Below, one piece after another: positions 45,801-58,198 of a stretch of DNA of 64,000 nucleotides. The translations under genes were made by a program, and so were the position numbers. Under the pieces are notes generated by a model that was given only the letters and a program-made list of their open reading frames with translations, was not told the DNA's origin and did no database searches. The DNA is from Cydia pomonella (taxonomy: Eukaryota; Arthropoda; Insecta; Lepidoptera; Tortricidae), in assembly GCF_033807575.1 (NCBI RefSeq), contig NC_084707.1, positions 12,324,550-12,388,549 on the forward strand. The letters are read 5' to 3'. Each line of letters begins with the position of its first letter. Position 1 is the first letter of the stretch.

Positions 45801-46904
45801 TTGGTCTCTGGATAGTCGTACAAAGGTAGCGAGGATTGCTATATATTGTTGAAATGCCTTCGAAGTGCCTACAAGATTACGGACACAAATAATGGACAAA
45901 GGAAGCAAAATGTACTCGTACCTACTTAATAAACGATCCAGGCAGTACCCGTAAAATTTATATATTACAATAAACATAAAAGATATACCATACGTTTCAA
46001 TCAATAACAACATTTTACAGTTCTAAAAAGTAAATTCTACAACTCACATACATTACCAGTAGAAAACGAGGTTTGCGGTGTAAAGTACCTACCCGGGTGG
46101 ATTAGTGTAAAATATACGGTCATGGCAAAGCATACACTGCACCCTGCAAAATGTTCATCTCTGCTCTCCCATTACCAATTCATGCTTCAGAACGCTCGAG
46201 TCCACTGCATTTTACCTATCAACCTCCACCGCTTTTAACACGCGCTGGTTATTCTAAAAAGTTTCCGAATAAAGTAAGAACGTAGTGCTTTTACTGATCT
46301 TACTTATCTGGCATAACTGAATTTCATTTAATTTTTAAAAGTTAATAAATTTATTGTGATCGATAAAATTTGTCTTGATGTTCAGAGATCTGTCGGTTAG
46401 TGTATTACTTCAGTTTTTCAGTTTTCTTACGGAGAAGTCATGAAGACCCAGTGCCTATAGGACGCCCACTATCTACATCAGAAATGCATCGCATCTGTAA
46501 TTCTAGAATACTATAATAATATTGTCTAACTCCGAAAACGTTCTGTGTGACTTTCTATGGGTTTGCCTTCACAAAGTTTTGACTTACGACTACACAGTAC
46601 TAGTATAATGGCATAAAATAAGAAGACAATTGAAAATATATTTCGTTGCACAGTGTAATTCAACAAGTAGGTAACCAACACGCGATTCTCAAATAAAGCT
46701 AGGAAGATATCAACAACAAACGTCTACTCCGGCATGCGATAAAAGACCCGCGTGTGCTATTAGGAATGGAAATAACAAATGTGTGTCCAATTTTTTCTGC
46801 ACCTTATGAGTAGGTAGTCCTACATGTAGGTCAGAGTGAAATAAGTACAGATATTTTTTTTCTTTAGGGCCTACCGGCGGGCAGCATATTGTTTTAGTAT
46901 AAGT
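42899..46904. other. no gene seen
   Basis: Four kilobases of mostly AT-rich DNA. Frames of 90-113 codons at 43333-43605, 43635-43928, 45017-45359 and 45672-46013 have no recognisable domain, no consistent codon bias and overlap frames on the other strand, so I leave them uncalled. 44740-44820 is GC-richer. Confidence 0.45.
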
Positions 46905-47063
46905 TTAGAATCAGACCTAGCTAAGATGGCAGCGATTTTGATAGCCCAGACTTTGAAAGTGTTAAGTAAATGTTATAATAACATAGAAGTTTGACGTTTA
47001 AAACAACACTTGCCCTGTATGTGCTATCAAAATTGCTGCCAACTTAGCTTGGTCTGACTCTAA
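46905..47063. mobile_element. 159-bp MITE, ~41-bp inverted ends
   Basis: TTAGAATCAGACCTAGCTAA and GGCAGCGATTTTGATAGC pair with GCTATCAAAATTGCTGCC and TTAGCTTGGTCTGACTCTAA, with a handful of mismatches. Confidence 0.8.
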
Positions 47064-49208
47064 TCACAGAGGTAATTCAACTTTCTAGTTCGATAATCGG
47101 GTTCATTATGGATATATTATTCCCTTAAATAAAAGATTTAAGTCTGATTGTACCAACAAAATTTAGTTTATTTAAAAAAATACTTTTCTGAATATGTGTT
47201 TGAAAAATTGTTTTCCACTTCCAGGTATAGAAAAATATTATACACCCTTTTTTATTAAAGTACCTATATGCATATAGTACACCCTATATTCCTTTTTATT
47301 ATGCCTCGCCGTTGACACACAACAAAGGAATAACATGCAAGCAACGACAAGATGTTCTAAAAATACTTTAGCAATCTACCTGTTCACCTGGGCTGGCCAT
47401 TCCAACCTCGCCATAAAGAAGAGTAGACGGGAAGCACCGGGAAGGGTTTATCGTTCCTGAGGGAGCGCCCGCTCGCCCGACACTATATCATTGCCACCTC
47501 TATCTATGTGCACTACACACTACACGCTACACAAAGTTTGTGGAAAACTTAAATGAATTACGAAAAAGATACAGGTTGCGGTGTCAAAATATTTAGAACC
47601 TGTAATCATGCCATTTGGAAAATGAGATAATACTATAAGACGTCAATATTACCATTTGTCACATTAGAAAACTGCAAGGCTTTAATACCTATACTAATAG
47701 TAAACAAGACGCTAGCCTTGACTTAACATAAAAAACACAATACAAAAGTAAGATTTTTATTAATAGAATAATTTTAATAATTATGAATAGATCGGTATGA
47801 ATATAGCCTACATTTTTGGGCGCTATAGTAAAATATGATTCGGGAATGTATTGTCAATAAGCGTGTGTTAAGCCAGAATACACGATCTGGTTGATGGCTC
47901 ATATAAAATTTGTAGTGAAGTTTTTATATTCAAGTACATTTGTTTCAGTAAATCCACAAATATCCAAAACCATAACTGTTCTGACATTTTATAATTGAAG
48001 TCAAAGAAAGTTTAAAGTCACAAATTCTTGCATGGATGATTTTAGAATGATGAAAATCAGTTAAAATACATATGTTCTCTGACAATTATAAAATAACCTT
48101 TTGCAGATTACATTAAAATTGCCCACAAAAAAACTGTTTGAGTCGAGCCATATATATGCAATTCCACACACTAAGTTTTTTACCTAAAAACCGAATACGC
48201 ATTTAAAATACACTGGTAATGTGAATAGGACAAATCCTAACGTAATCAATAAAAAAAGCGTACTAAACATGGCGATTCAATATTTACTGAAGTTCAAACA
48301 ATTACGGTTAAAATATCAATCAACAGTTAAAAATGAAAGATTACTAATCTTGTGTGTATTCATACCTTTATAGTGGTATCGACGCTTTGTGGTTTTCATT
48401 ACGAATGCCAATAACAACCCAAATAATACGAGTATGAAAGTGTTACTGTTATTTACATAATTTAATGATACACAATAGCGCTAATTAAATACCGCTCTTT
48501 ATGAATAATATAGTATAAATTGGATCAGTAATAAATAATATGCCGAATTTAATAAAATTATATTATTAAAATTAACTATCAGACATAAAAAACATTGTCA
48601 TGAGTTAATTTTATAATCAAATTACATATAATAGTGGTAGTAGTAACAGACTAATTGCAAATTAAAAAAAAAAAACAATAAATGTGTACGAAGGCAAGCT
48701 TTGAAGGATTTCTTGTAGCCAACCTTAAGCAACTTAATATTATTACAAACTTGAAACCATAAATCTAGATATTTTTGCACACTACTATTCCTTACCTTGG
48801 TAATGACATATTGTTCACTTCTATTTTCAGTACATTTATCAAAAACGTGAACTGATTAAAAACGTCCCTAGAGTAAAACAATTGCAAAAAATAAAGTCAA
48901 GAAGTTCACGCCTTAATTGGAAATATATTTAATCTGGTCTCTTGCATAAAATGCATTTAATAAGGGCTTGTCTTCACGTAAGGCTCCTGAGAAAAGTATT
49001 AAAATATTATAACATTATTTTTATGATTATAAATTCAGTTTTATGCGGATTGGGAAATCGGACTTTAAAAATTTTCTCTTAACGATATATTTATATTCAT
49101 CTCTCCTGCACTTATACCACAAAATAACAAACGTTTTGTACATTATAGGAAACATTCATTTAGTTTAGGCAGATGACTTTCCCTAGTAACTGCAATAAAA
49201 AAAAAAAA
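47064..49208. other. no gene seen
   Basis: AT-rich. 47400-47510 is GC-richer and carries GAGCGCCCGCTCG...ATATCATTGCC, loosely similar to a phrase at 54285-54312. Confidence 0.45.
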
Positions 49209-49455
49209 ACACGAACGTACATCAAAAATACAACTTGAAAATTTGTAACAGTTTTTGCACAAAGGCTAAAAATACGAAAATTACTTATAAAAAAACTCAA
49301 TCGAACACATCCCTTACTTTTTTTATTGTAATAACTTACTAAAAATAGAATGTAATAATATGATATCCACGATCTAGAGCACGCACAGCCATCTCACTTA
49401 TGCTTACGCTCAGTGAGGGAGAAAGAGAAGAACCTGTACCCACGGAGCCTTAAGA
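49209..49455 (+). repeat. unclassified dispersed repeat, copy 2
   Basis: Aligned with 10515-10763 (see that entry). Ends with AGCACGCACAGCCATCTCAC, GCTTACGCTCAGTGAGGG and ACGGAGCCTTAAG. Preceded by a poly-A run. Confidence 0.55.
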
Positions 49456-49590
49456 CAAAATCGAATAAGCATCCAGGCCACCTGTAGTTGTGCCGTTTTA
49501 TAAGGCTACCGCACACATCTACGCCGTAGCACGTAGCAAACAAGTCAGGCGCACAGAGAAAAAAAAATCTTAGGCCAAGAATAAGTACTT

Positions 49591-49680
49591 ATGGCCCGAT
49601 TAGAACTTTGAGATACGTCAAATATTTTGTATAGTATCTTTAGGAATTTTTTGACGTATCTTAAAGCTCGATTAGGGTCT
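49591..49680. mobile_element. CGGCCCGATT-family MITE, minimal palindrome
   Basis: ATGGCCCGATTAGAACTTTG, AGATACGTCA...TGACGTATCT and TAAAGCTCGATTAGGGTC. Only the two outer arms remain and the centre is deleted. Confidence 0.6.
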
Positions 49681-50851
49681 TTTTGAAATTCCTTTGTAGC
49701 GGCATCTACAATTAACGGTTGCTGGAGGCTTATTATTTTGATACTACTTTGAATTCATGTCATCAAGCATCTCACGCGCACGAATAAGTGCGAGCGAGAT
49801 GCCTTATGAGACGGGAAGATTATGATAATCAATCATCGTTAGCGGCTTAAATTGCAATCCGCAACTTGGCGCAGCAATGCAAAACAATGTCGTATCAAAA
49901 TAAAATAGCAACCATATCAAATTGTAAAATTGAATAGGACTTCTGACATTAATGCTAATGTGTGTAATACTCCCAACTAGACACTGTAATTTTTTTTTTT
50001 TCATTTCATAACGTATACAATTTATATTTGACTATTTTGCCTACAACGAGTTTGATCGGACTAGGTTACCCTTGGTAACCCGAGGTGACAAGTTAACCGC
50101 CCCAAGCCTTGTTCGTGGTTTCTAGTACTTCCACTTAGCGGAACTAATTTAAAGTCAAACGCGTCGGTGCCGTGCTCTTTTGTTAAACTTAGATGTCAAT
50201 AATAAAGTATTATATAGCAGCTTCCAATTCGTATGCCTTAAATAAATCATAATTTAATAAATTTTTAAGTTAAGACTTGATTACGATTTTAAATTCAGAT
50301 AAATTTTCTTTACAAATTGAATCCAGATTGCATGCCCTAGAAAATTGCAGCTTTATGTAAAAAGTGTAGTTTTGCATATTTTGGGCATAAATTGACCACA
50401 GTCAATATCAACTTCGAATGTATTTACAACTTGTTAGAAACCAGCATATAAATATGCTTGGTTATTTTCATTTCACCCGTGGCTTCTGTTGTACAGATTT
50501 TTAACAGTTGTACCTATACATAATAGTTTTTTTTTTATTATGTTGATATTTCGTTAATATGGAAAATATTATTACACAATTTATTTCGTTACGTTTAGTT
50601 ACGTATTACGTTTGAGATTTTTGATTTATTGATTCCAGTTAGGAGCGGACAAGTTGTATACAAACTTTTTAAAGGCTTATTTATTTATTAATTTGAGGAG
50701 TACCAACAGCTACACAAATATTATACAGACTTAGGTAGCAATATAAAGCCAATTACTACAGGTACTATAACAAACAAAAAATCGGCTATTATTAATTATT
50801 TTCGAATAGCTCTACTAGCGGTCGGTAAAATGAGTATATGTAATCTGACTA
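49681..50851. other. no gene seen
   Basis: Contains a local palindrome GGTTACCCTTGGTAACC at 50064-50080; otherwise AT-rich. Confidence 0.5.
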
Positions 50852-51048
50852 CCAGTACCCCTAGTGTAAATATTTTAGACAGCGAAACGTTACGTACGCG
50901 TTTGCGTTAAGTGTCATTTTGTATGAGATTTTTGACTTTCCAAAACGTCCCGCTTGGCACGCTGTTCAAAAACCCATACAAAATGTGACTTAACGCAAAC
51001 GCGTACGTCACGTTTCGCTATCGACTAAATTTACACTAGGGGCACTGG
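50852..51048. mobile_element. 197-bp palindromic MITE with CAG...CTG ends
   Basis: Long arms (about 78 bases) pair: CCAGTACCCCTAGTGTAAAT, AGCGAAACGTTACGTACGCG and TTTGCGTTAAGTG with CTTAACGCAAACGCGTACGT, CACGTTTCGCTATCG and TTTACACTAGGGGCACTGG. CAG/CTG termini are compatible with a hAT-derived MITE, though no clear 8-bp duplication is visible. Strong hairpin. Confidence 0.8.
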
Positions 51049-52762
51049 TTAGCATATAGTACCAAAGTAACGTTTCGCGGGACAAGTTACCTCTCCTTAT
51101 CAAAATAGAGAAACAAATTGCATTCACTGCCGGACCAAAAAGGGCCTTGTAATCGAAAATTCGTTTTAAATAAACAATGCCACAACACATACAAAGCAGG
51201 TACACAATGGCATACAAAGCAGGTACTCGGATACATGTGTATCCACGCCTTAGTTACTGGAGAGCGCGCCGCAAGCCCGAGACTTTACTGCGCCCCTGGG
51301 ATCGAGGAAACACCTGAACTAAGCACATTGATTCTATGCACCGAGCTCATTGTACGGAAACGGTATGGGGCGTGAGTATTACTGCTTCGAAATAATTATC
51401 GTCACCACATAGTGAATTCATATGAGTACAAACAAAGGTTAATAAACTCGCGCGCCGTGTATGGGCACAAGATAAAATGAAAAATGTACCTACATATAGA
51501 TTACTCTTCATCATAAGTAAGGATTTTTTAAATTTATAAAGTTAGCTTTATCGATTCAAGAAATAAGAAAGCGGGACATTTATTCTGAAAACCGGACTTA
51601 CTTTGGTAAAGAAAAACAAAGGCCAAAGCATAAAAAAACTCTTTATATAAATAATTGAAATCGCTTAAGCATCATTCCTCTGTCTGACAAACAATTCGTA
51701 CATAGTTTACTTATTTGGAAGATTCTCACGAAACGTCCCTTAACGTGGCGAATTCCTAACATTGTACTAATTTATCCTAACTTCACAAACAATGACGTTC
51801 ATTCTATCCAGTGTAAATAATGTCATATTAATAAAAATAGTTTGCATTGACAGTATTAAAAAGAAACAGATATTACAGATACAGTAATCTTCTCAATTTA
51901 TCTCAATTTGAGTCATTCCAAATGTACTTTCTAAATTGCCCCTGGTAACAAACGCTACAACATATTTATACGTATAAACACTACACGGTTTCAAATAAGT
52001 ATGTGGAAGGTGGTTACTTGCAAAGGATCGGGGCGCTACCCGAGGGTGAAGCTGAGAAAACTTTTGGGACCTTATTTATTGTTATTGCCTCATTAAGGTA
52101 CCTACTTAAAAGCGATAACTACAAATTGCAAATAAATAAACTTCCTCTTCGGGGTAAATCTCGCGCCTCGTATTTATTTTTAATGCAGGCGGAAATAAAC
52201 TTAGCGTTAACTGTCTGTATTTTTTACGATACCAACTTTGATTAATCTAGTCATTAAGATAATAAAACTTTTAAAATAGTATATTATTTAAGTTTGCAAG
52301 AACTTTACATTAATTTAGATATAGCCTTGTCCAGTCAGCAGAACTTCGGCAAAATACCGACGTTTGATTTCGCTAAAACATCCGCAACATTCAGAGCAAA
52401 CTGCGCGTAAACTCAAAGCTGGAACGCAGATATTTTGGACTTATTGAGCGCAAATTTTGAAGACCGCAACCCTTTGAATAGTCAATGTCGCGTACCCTTA
52501 TCTCGCCACAGAAAGGCGACACCACATTACCGGTATTATGCCACTATTCCACGTTCACTCTGCCTTTCCCAATATACATTCTCACGTTCGGCATTAGAGT
52601 CGTAAATCGCGTGCATACTGTTTCTAGTACGGATATTTTCAAAGTGCAATTTATATTGTATTGGAATTTAAGCGGCACGTTTATCCTTACGAAATATTTT
52701 GTGTCGGACCAGTACCAGTAGCGTCTCGCGGAGTCGCGGCTTGACTCGTCGCCTGCCCCTGC
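51049..52762. other. no gene seen
   Basis: Short frames only; 51230-51375 is GC-richer but unrecognised. Confidence 0.45.
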
Positions 52763-53098
52763 AAAAATATAACATGTTACTCTTCTTCTTCTTCTTCCTC
52801 GCGTTGTCCCGGCATTTTGCCACGGCTCATGGGAGCCTGGGGTCCGCTTGACAACTAATCCCAAGATGTGGCGTAGGCACTAGTTTTTACGAAAGCGACT
52901 GCCATCTGACCTTCCAACCCAGAGGATAAACTAGGCCTTGTTGGGATTAGTCCGGTTTCCTCACGATGTTTTCCTTCACCGAAAAGCGACTGGTAAATAT
53001 CAAATGATATTTCGTACATAAATTCCGAAAAACTTATTGGTACGAGCCGGGGTTTGAACCCGCGACCTCCGGATTGCAAAAAAATATAACATGTTACT
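52763..53098 (-). mobile_element. SINE with 19-bp perfect target duplication
   Basis: AAAAATATAACATGTTACT occurs at 52763-52781 and 53080-53098. Between them on the minus strand: TTGCAATCCGGAGGTCGCGG, GGTTCAAACCCCGGCTCG (box B), AGTTTTTCGGAATTTATG, TGATATTTACCAGTCGC, then a body ending GACAACGCGAGG and a (GAA)n tail. Box A is missing, so the copy is truncated at its 5' side. The intact duplication argues for a fairly recent insertion. Confidence 0.85.
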
Positions 53099-56000
53099 AA
53101 CAGTCGGTATCTGCAAAGCTCATATTATATTCGTATTGTTAAACTAGAATAGAAACATGCTCGCGTCATCATGCTCATTAATATATATTTTGAGGTAAAC
53201 CTTGATGACAAAGAATATGGGATGAAGACAGTCTATAGAATAATAAAACACAACTTTTCTCGCCTTTGTGGGATCTTAATTTTTTGTCAACATTATTGAC
53301 TGAGTGTCAGCGAAGGTCTCCGTTTCAGCTTGGGCAAAAATCCTCTTTCCTCTAATTTTGCAAGTTCGGTAGTTAGACAGAATTGTTCGGCCGTTTTTTT
53401 TTTTTTTTTTTTTTGAATATATTAAATAAGGGCGGAAATTTGTATTAAGGATTTAAGCGCCAGGCTATTGGCACTTACGACTATTGTGAGTGCGCTTTGT
53501 GAGTGTCAACGAAGTATTTTTTATTTTTATCTGCAGCTTACACAGTCACTATAGGTAATCGAAGGCGCAGCTGATAAAAACACGGCTTTGCGTGAACAAA
53601 TAAATTCCTTTGGCAGGATTGTTCCTTGGGACCCAAGGATGGATTTAAGCCACCAAGATTTTTGATGTAAAGCTTAAGAGCGGGCGGGGTCTCAACTTTC
53701 TCTTGATATCTATATCATTTAAGCTGCTAGGCCAAGTTTGGTATCGTTTAAACCAATTTAGTTAAAAAGTATAAAGATATTTTAATCCCGGGGAAGAACA
53801 TAGGATAGTTTTTATCCCATTTTTTCCTTAAAAGTTTAGATTTAGTTGAAAATAATACCAAACTTGACTTAGAACCTAAATTTAAACAATTATTAACATC
53901 AGACGTCGCCGACGCTGAACCACCCACCTGCATAAAAATCTGGGTGGCTTCACTTCTTAAATACATCTTAGGAACACAAAGATGAATTCTGCCGAAGGAT
54001 TTTTTGTTCAGAGAACGCTGTATTTCGACCCTGCTATTGGCTTGTGCACCTAATTTAATTATTTGAAAATATTATATTACCCGTCATTGTTTTCTTATCA
54101 AACGTACGTAAACGTTCGTACATTTCCTGAAAATTCGATAACACTCATGCTATCCTTTACAAACGTGTCAGAGGTGTGAAAAGAGCAAGTCTAATCGCAC
54201 GGCGCGGCCGGTATCGAATGATTTGTAATAAGGGGCGCGAGGTGATATCGCAACGTATGCCGAGCCGCCTATTTAGCACACCCGTGGGACGCCCGCTCCT
54301 GTATCATTGCCGGTACGTCGCCGAGCGGCTATAATTATGTACAATATCCACATGACTGTCAGATGTACATAGCGGGGATGTTTGCCGTTGCAAACATTTA
54401 CATGACTGTCATTGTTTTGCTATGTAAAGCCGTGGGTACGATCTGAACAATGATAACCGCTTGTTTACTATATTGCTACAAGCAGATCTGGATAAAGCAA
54501 ATTTGTTCGTGTCTTACATATTCCGAGTCAAGTTACTAAACAAAAGCTTCTAGTAAAGTCAACCATCAAATGTTGACCCGCGCTCGTGCCTCCGGGTGAA
54601 CCGAGTGGGTTAGCTGATGCGGATCAGATGATGCGGGCGGGCCCTGTATTTATTTACATGTAATTAGGTCGGTGTCAGTGATCGACGGCAGCGGCGGACG
54701 TCCGCTTGGAGGCAAACAATCCATTACAACGCTGTCAAACCAGTGTGGCTAACGCGCCCGCCAGCCCATGCATATAGAACTCCAATATGGTCGAGTAAAC
54801 ACAGGAATTCAGACCAGTTTGGTATACCTCTACTGTCAATATTGACCACTACTCGTTTTTGACATAACTCCCCCAGATAGCAACTGTGCGCTATGTTTAC
54901 GCAATACAGGTGTGCTATGTTTACGGCCATATGATTCAATGCATGTAAAGCAGTAACATTACCTTTTATTTGATAGAAAATAACAAAGCAGATCGAAGAG
55001 CAGGTAATCCATTCAATGCATCACTATGCAACTCGCACTCTTATCTTACCACGTATAGCCCCGCCAATCCGTTACCAATATTTAGGTAAAATACAAATAT
55101 TTTTCTGAATAGGTAAGTATATACCCTATTCCGATAGCTTTGAGTCGACATTGCAGATGTTTGCTCTAAAGTTTACAACGTTTTTACAGTGGATAATCCA
55201 CATGATATTGGAAGACTCGCCGATGCATTGCTCTGGGCTGCACGAAATTTTCTATAAGGATAAAAGCAAACAAGATAGCCATCGGACCAATATGTTACGA
55301 GGCTGAGACCATAGATGTAAGCGCTCATTTACTCGTGCACCCATTACGTTGCTAAGCGTCGTCGAAATTTGCTGATGGGAAATTATTTTTTAATTTCAAG
55401 CATATCGCCTGATAAAACTGACACATAACCTCCGGTTTTCATAGTAAATATTTGTACGATTTTGTTTTTATGGGCACATAATTTGGGTTGAATGTAGCGA
55501 GGTTTATTGTAGGCGTAACTGCGTAACTTTTTTGGCGTGTAATAGGCGGAGCGGCGACAATACGGCGGTCGGCAGAGAACGTTAAAATGTTTCCGTTTTT
55601 GGCGTACTCTCAAGTTAGTTAATGCTTCCAAAACAACGCTGTGAACACTGGGGTACCTATTGTGGCATGAAGTTTGGAAGCGACTTGCATGCGCCACTGC
55701 CACTGCAAGCTGCTAATAATATTGTTCTAAACTTGTTGCGATCCGCATAACTTAACGGGCGAATTGTGAAAAGGTCAGGTCTTGCCAGCATGTCGCCAAA
55801 CTGCATTATGTTTCTCACATCACACTAGTCAATTTTTATAAATATATAAACATATGCCCAAATGAAATATTGTTGAACTATGAACATTCATATAACTTTT
55901 TGGCAATTAATTGAGTATCATTTATGTGCCTAGCAAAATTAATTGTCATATTTTCTTTTAACATGTAACTTATATCGATAAGCAATTATAAACTAAATAA

Positions 56001-56962
56001 AGTAAAAAATAATAATAATATGAATATCTACTTCGTAGATCACTATGTCTATCTCTTATTTCAAGATCATTAAATACTTGAAAATGTGGTTAGTTAGTAC
56101 TTTTATGATGTCAGAGGTAAATAAATAAGTAGTGTTTATTGTGGTAGCGGCCGTGCGCGGTGTGCCCGGGAAACAAATTGTTTTAATCTAAGCCGCGACG
56201 CGACAGTTGCCCGTTTTGTCTTCAAATTCTGCAAGCAATTAAATCGCTTGGGTTTATATTACGAGGATACTTAATATAAACTGGAATCTCGCGATTCCAA
56301 TTAAAGCAAAAATATTATAAATGTCCGTGTTTATAATATTTTTTGCTTTCATTGGAATTTACATTTTTAATATTATTCGATACGTAATTAACTTATCAAA
56401 AGTAAGAGAACATAGAATTGGATTTACAAACTGAACGATACGTACTCGAAGCCGAGGTATAAGACAGTTAGTTAGTTCACATTTTTACAAACCTTTGAGA
56501 AGCTGTATCTTATGAACTATTCGGCTTACTAAGAAACAATTATAGTCAATTCATTGCAAATTTCTTCTTCTTAAAAGTGTGCATATTTAGTGACTTTTAC
56601 CGTAACTCCAGATTTTGGTGGGAAAAAATACAACAACTGAAAAAAGGCTTTTGAGGTCGAAAACTTGTATTTGTTAATACCATTTCATCACTACCAACTT
56701 ATAAAAAAACAGAACTGCCTCATTTGATGTCAGGTAAAATGTACCAATTCCATGGGCTATACGTATTTTCTTGTCTCTATTTTTTAATCGGTTAATACTT
56801 AATCGAATAGCATATTCCAAACGGGACAAGCCTAAAACGGAACGCTTTCTCAAAGCGCGCAACACCGAAGCTCGAGTGTTGCTATACTCTCTTCTCAACG
56901 ATCTCAAATTCGAAACGCGCTGTATCTGCTCGCTCCGTCGAAAGCTTGAGCTTTTAAACCCA
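53099..56962. other. no gene seen
   Basis: AT-rich with a 21-base T run at 53394-53414 (possible retroposon tail). A GC-rich block at 54180-54720 contains a direct repeat CATGACTGTCA at about 54351 and 54402. The frame at 55383-55703 (minus, 106 codons, including GGYVSVLSGDML) is unrecognised and not called. Confidence 0.4.
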
Positions 56963-57092
56963 AAATCAAAACCTCTCAGTGTTCAGCACAAATAGAAGTC
57001 GTCTACCGACGCCAGCCTATGAGATTTTTACATTTCATCATCGAAGGAATCACGACCAGGGGCCCCTGAGGAAGCTGCATACCACATCACAG
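56963..57092 (+). CDS. candidate exon with consensus splice donor
   Basis: An open frame of about 43 codons (includes SRLPTPAYEIF and DQGPLRKLHTTSQ) ends at ACATCACAG followed by GTGAGT, a near-perfect donor at 57093. No convincing acceptor tract or start codon is visible upstream and the peptide resembles nothing I know. It could be a non-coding first exon or chance. Confidence 0.15.
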
Positions 57093-57129
57093 GTGAGTCC
57101 CCACGGTCTATGCTAGTCAATTACCCAAC

Positions 57130-57868
57130 AGAAATAAAAGTTAAAATTTAATAAAAACACCATGTTTTACGTATTTTATTATAGGTACTATCAAAACGAT
57201 GAATTTACAAAAATTACGCAATTGTTACGCAAAGTAAATTCTTTTAACGATCTCTACTATAGTTGACAATAGTTATTTGTACAACAAGAGAGCAAAGTTT
57301 GATATTTCTTCGAGTGCTTGTTTTGAGTCCCGTGCAAGCGAAAGATTCTATAATAGATTCACGAGCGTAGCGAGTGAATCTAATTTAGAATTTTGAGCGC
57401 AGTAAGGGACTCAAAAGCGCACGAGATGTAAATAACTTTGATCTCGTGTAGTACACAAAAATTTTCACGTCAGTCAGCCATCAAAAAATACAACCTGAAA
57501 ATATACAATCCAGACGGACGGATCACTATTTCACTCATGTTTTCTGAAGGTATTCTAACAATTAACTTTAATTACCGCAATAAAACAAAACGAAGGAAAT
57601 TTCAATAAAATAATACGAAAATAATGAATTAACGAACATCAATTGACAGTTCAATCGACAATTTTTTTTTGTAAAAAAAACTTTGTAGGATCTGGTCCGA
57701 ATTGCGGATACTACTATTTGTCAACTATAGTAGAGATCGTTAAAAGTAGTTAAGTAGAATTATTTACTACGTAACAATTGCGTAAATTTGTATAAGTTCA
57801 TTGTTTTGATTGTATAATAAATTACGTAAAATATGGTGATTTTATTAATATTTAAACTTTTATTTCAT
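57130..57868. mobile_element. 739-bp element with ~140-bp inverted ends
   Basis: The left arm (about 57130-57269: GAAATAAAAGTTAAAATTTA, CACCATGTTTTACGTA, TTACGCAATTGTTACG, AACGATCTCTACTATAGTTG) is mirrored at 57717-57868, where a 13-base insertion interrupts it. The core holds a sub-hairpin (GAATCTATTATAG-type arms around GAGCGTAGCGAG near 57345-57400). No coding sequence. The core is present again, inverted, at 58199-58597. Confidence 0.75.
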
Positions 57869-58198
57869 TAATTAATTATTATGAATGAAGACTCGTAGGG
57901 TGTTTTGGAACGATGCGGTCTGACTTATTTCGGGGGTCTATTATAAACCGTCAATATACCGTTGAATTACGTATGCACTTTTTTTGTCTCTTTCTTTTTG
58001 CTAATGACGTGAAAGGGATAAAGACAATAGAATCCAAATATTTCGAACTTGTATTAGGCCCCGCACGTTGAAATGACATTCGAATCTCAAGGTCACTTGA
58101 ATGTTATTTTGTCTCACTCGGTGAGCAAAATGCGATTTTGCTCACTGTTTTTAAGCAGCAAATTACCCTTGTTCTATCTGCTGACGTGAAAATAGATT
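57869..58198. other. spacer between inverted element copies
   Basis: Contains a perfect small palindrome GTGAGCAAAATGCGATTTTG plus CTCAC (58121-58145). No gene seen. Confidence 0.5.

Noticed and set aside
45672..46013. 113-codon frame, minus
   Set aside because: Longest non-repeat frame in the middle region, but the hydrophobic, low-complexity translation looks like AT-rich chance sequence.
52544..53079. Two minus frames of 106 and 74 codons
   Set aside because: Mostly within the SINE at 52763-53098.
53394..53414. T21 run as a processed-pseudogene tail
   Set aside because: No retroposed coding sequence recognised on its 5' side (minus) within the flanking DNA.
55383..55703. 106-codon frame, minus, with GGYVSVLSGDML
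   Set aside because: Unrecognised; no splice signals or conserved domain visible, so not listed as a gene.
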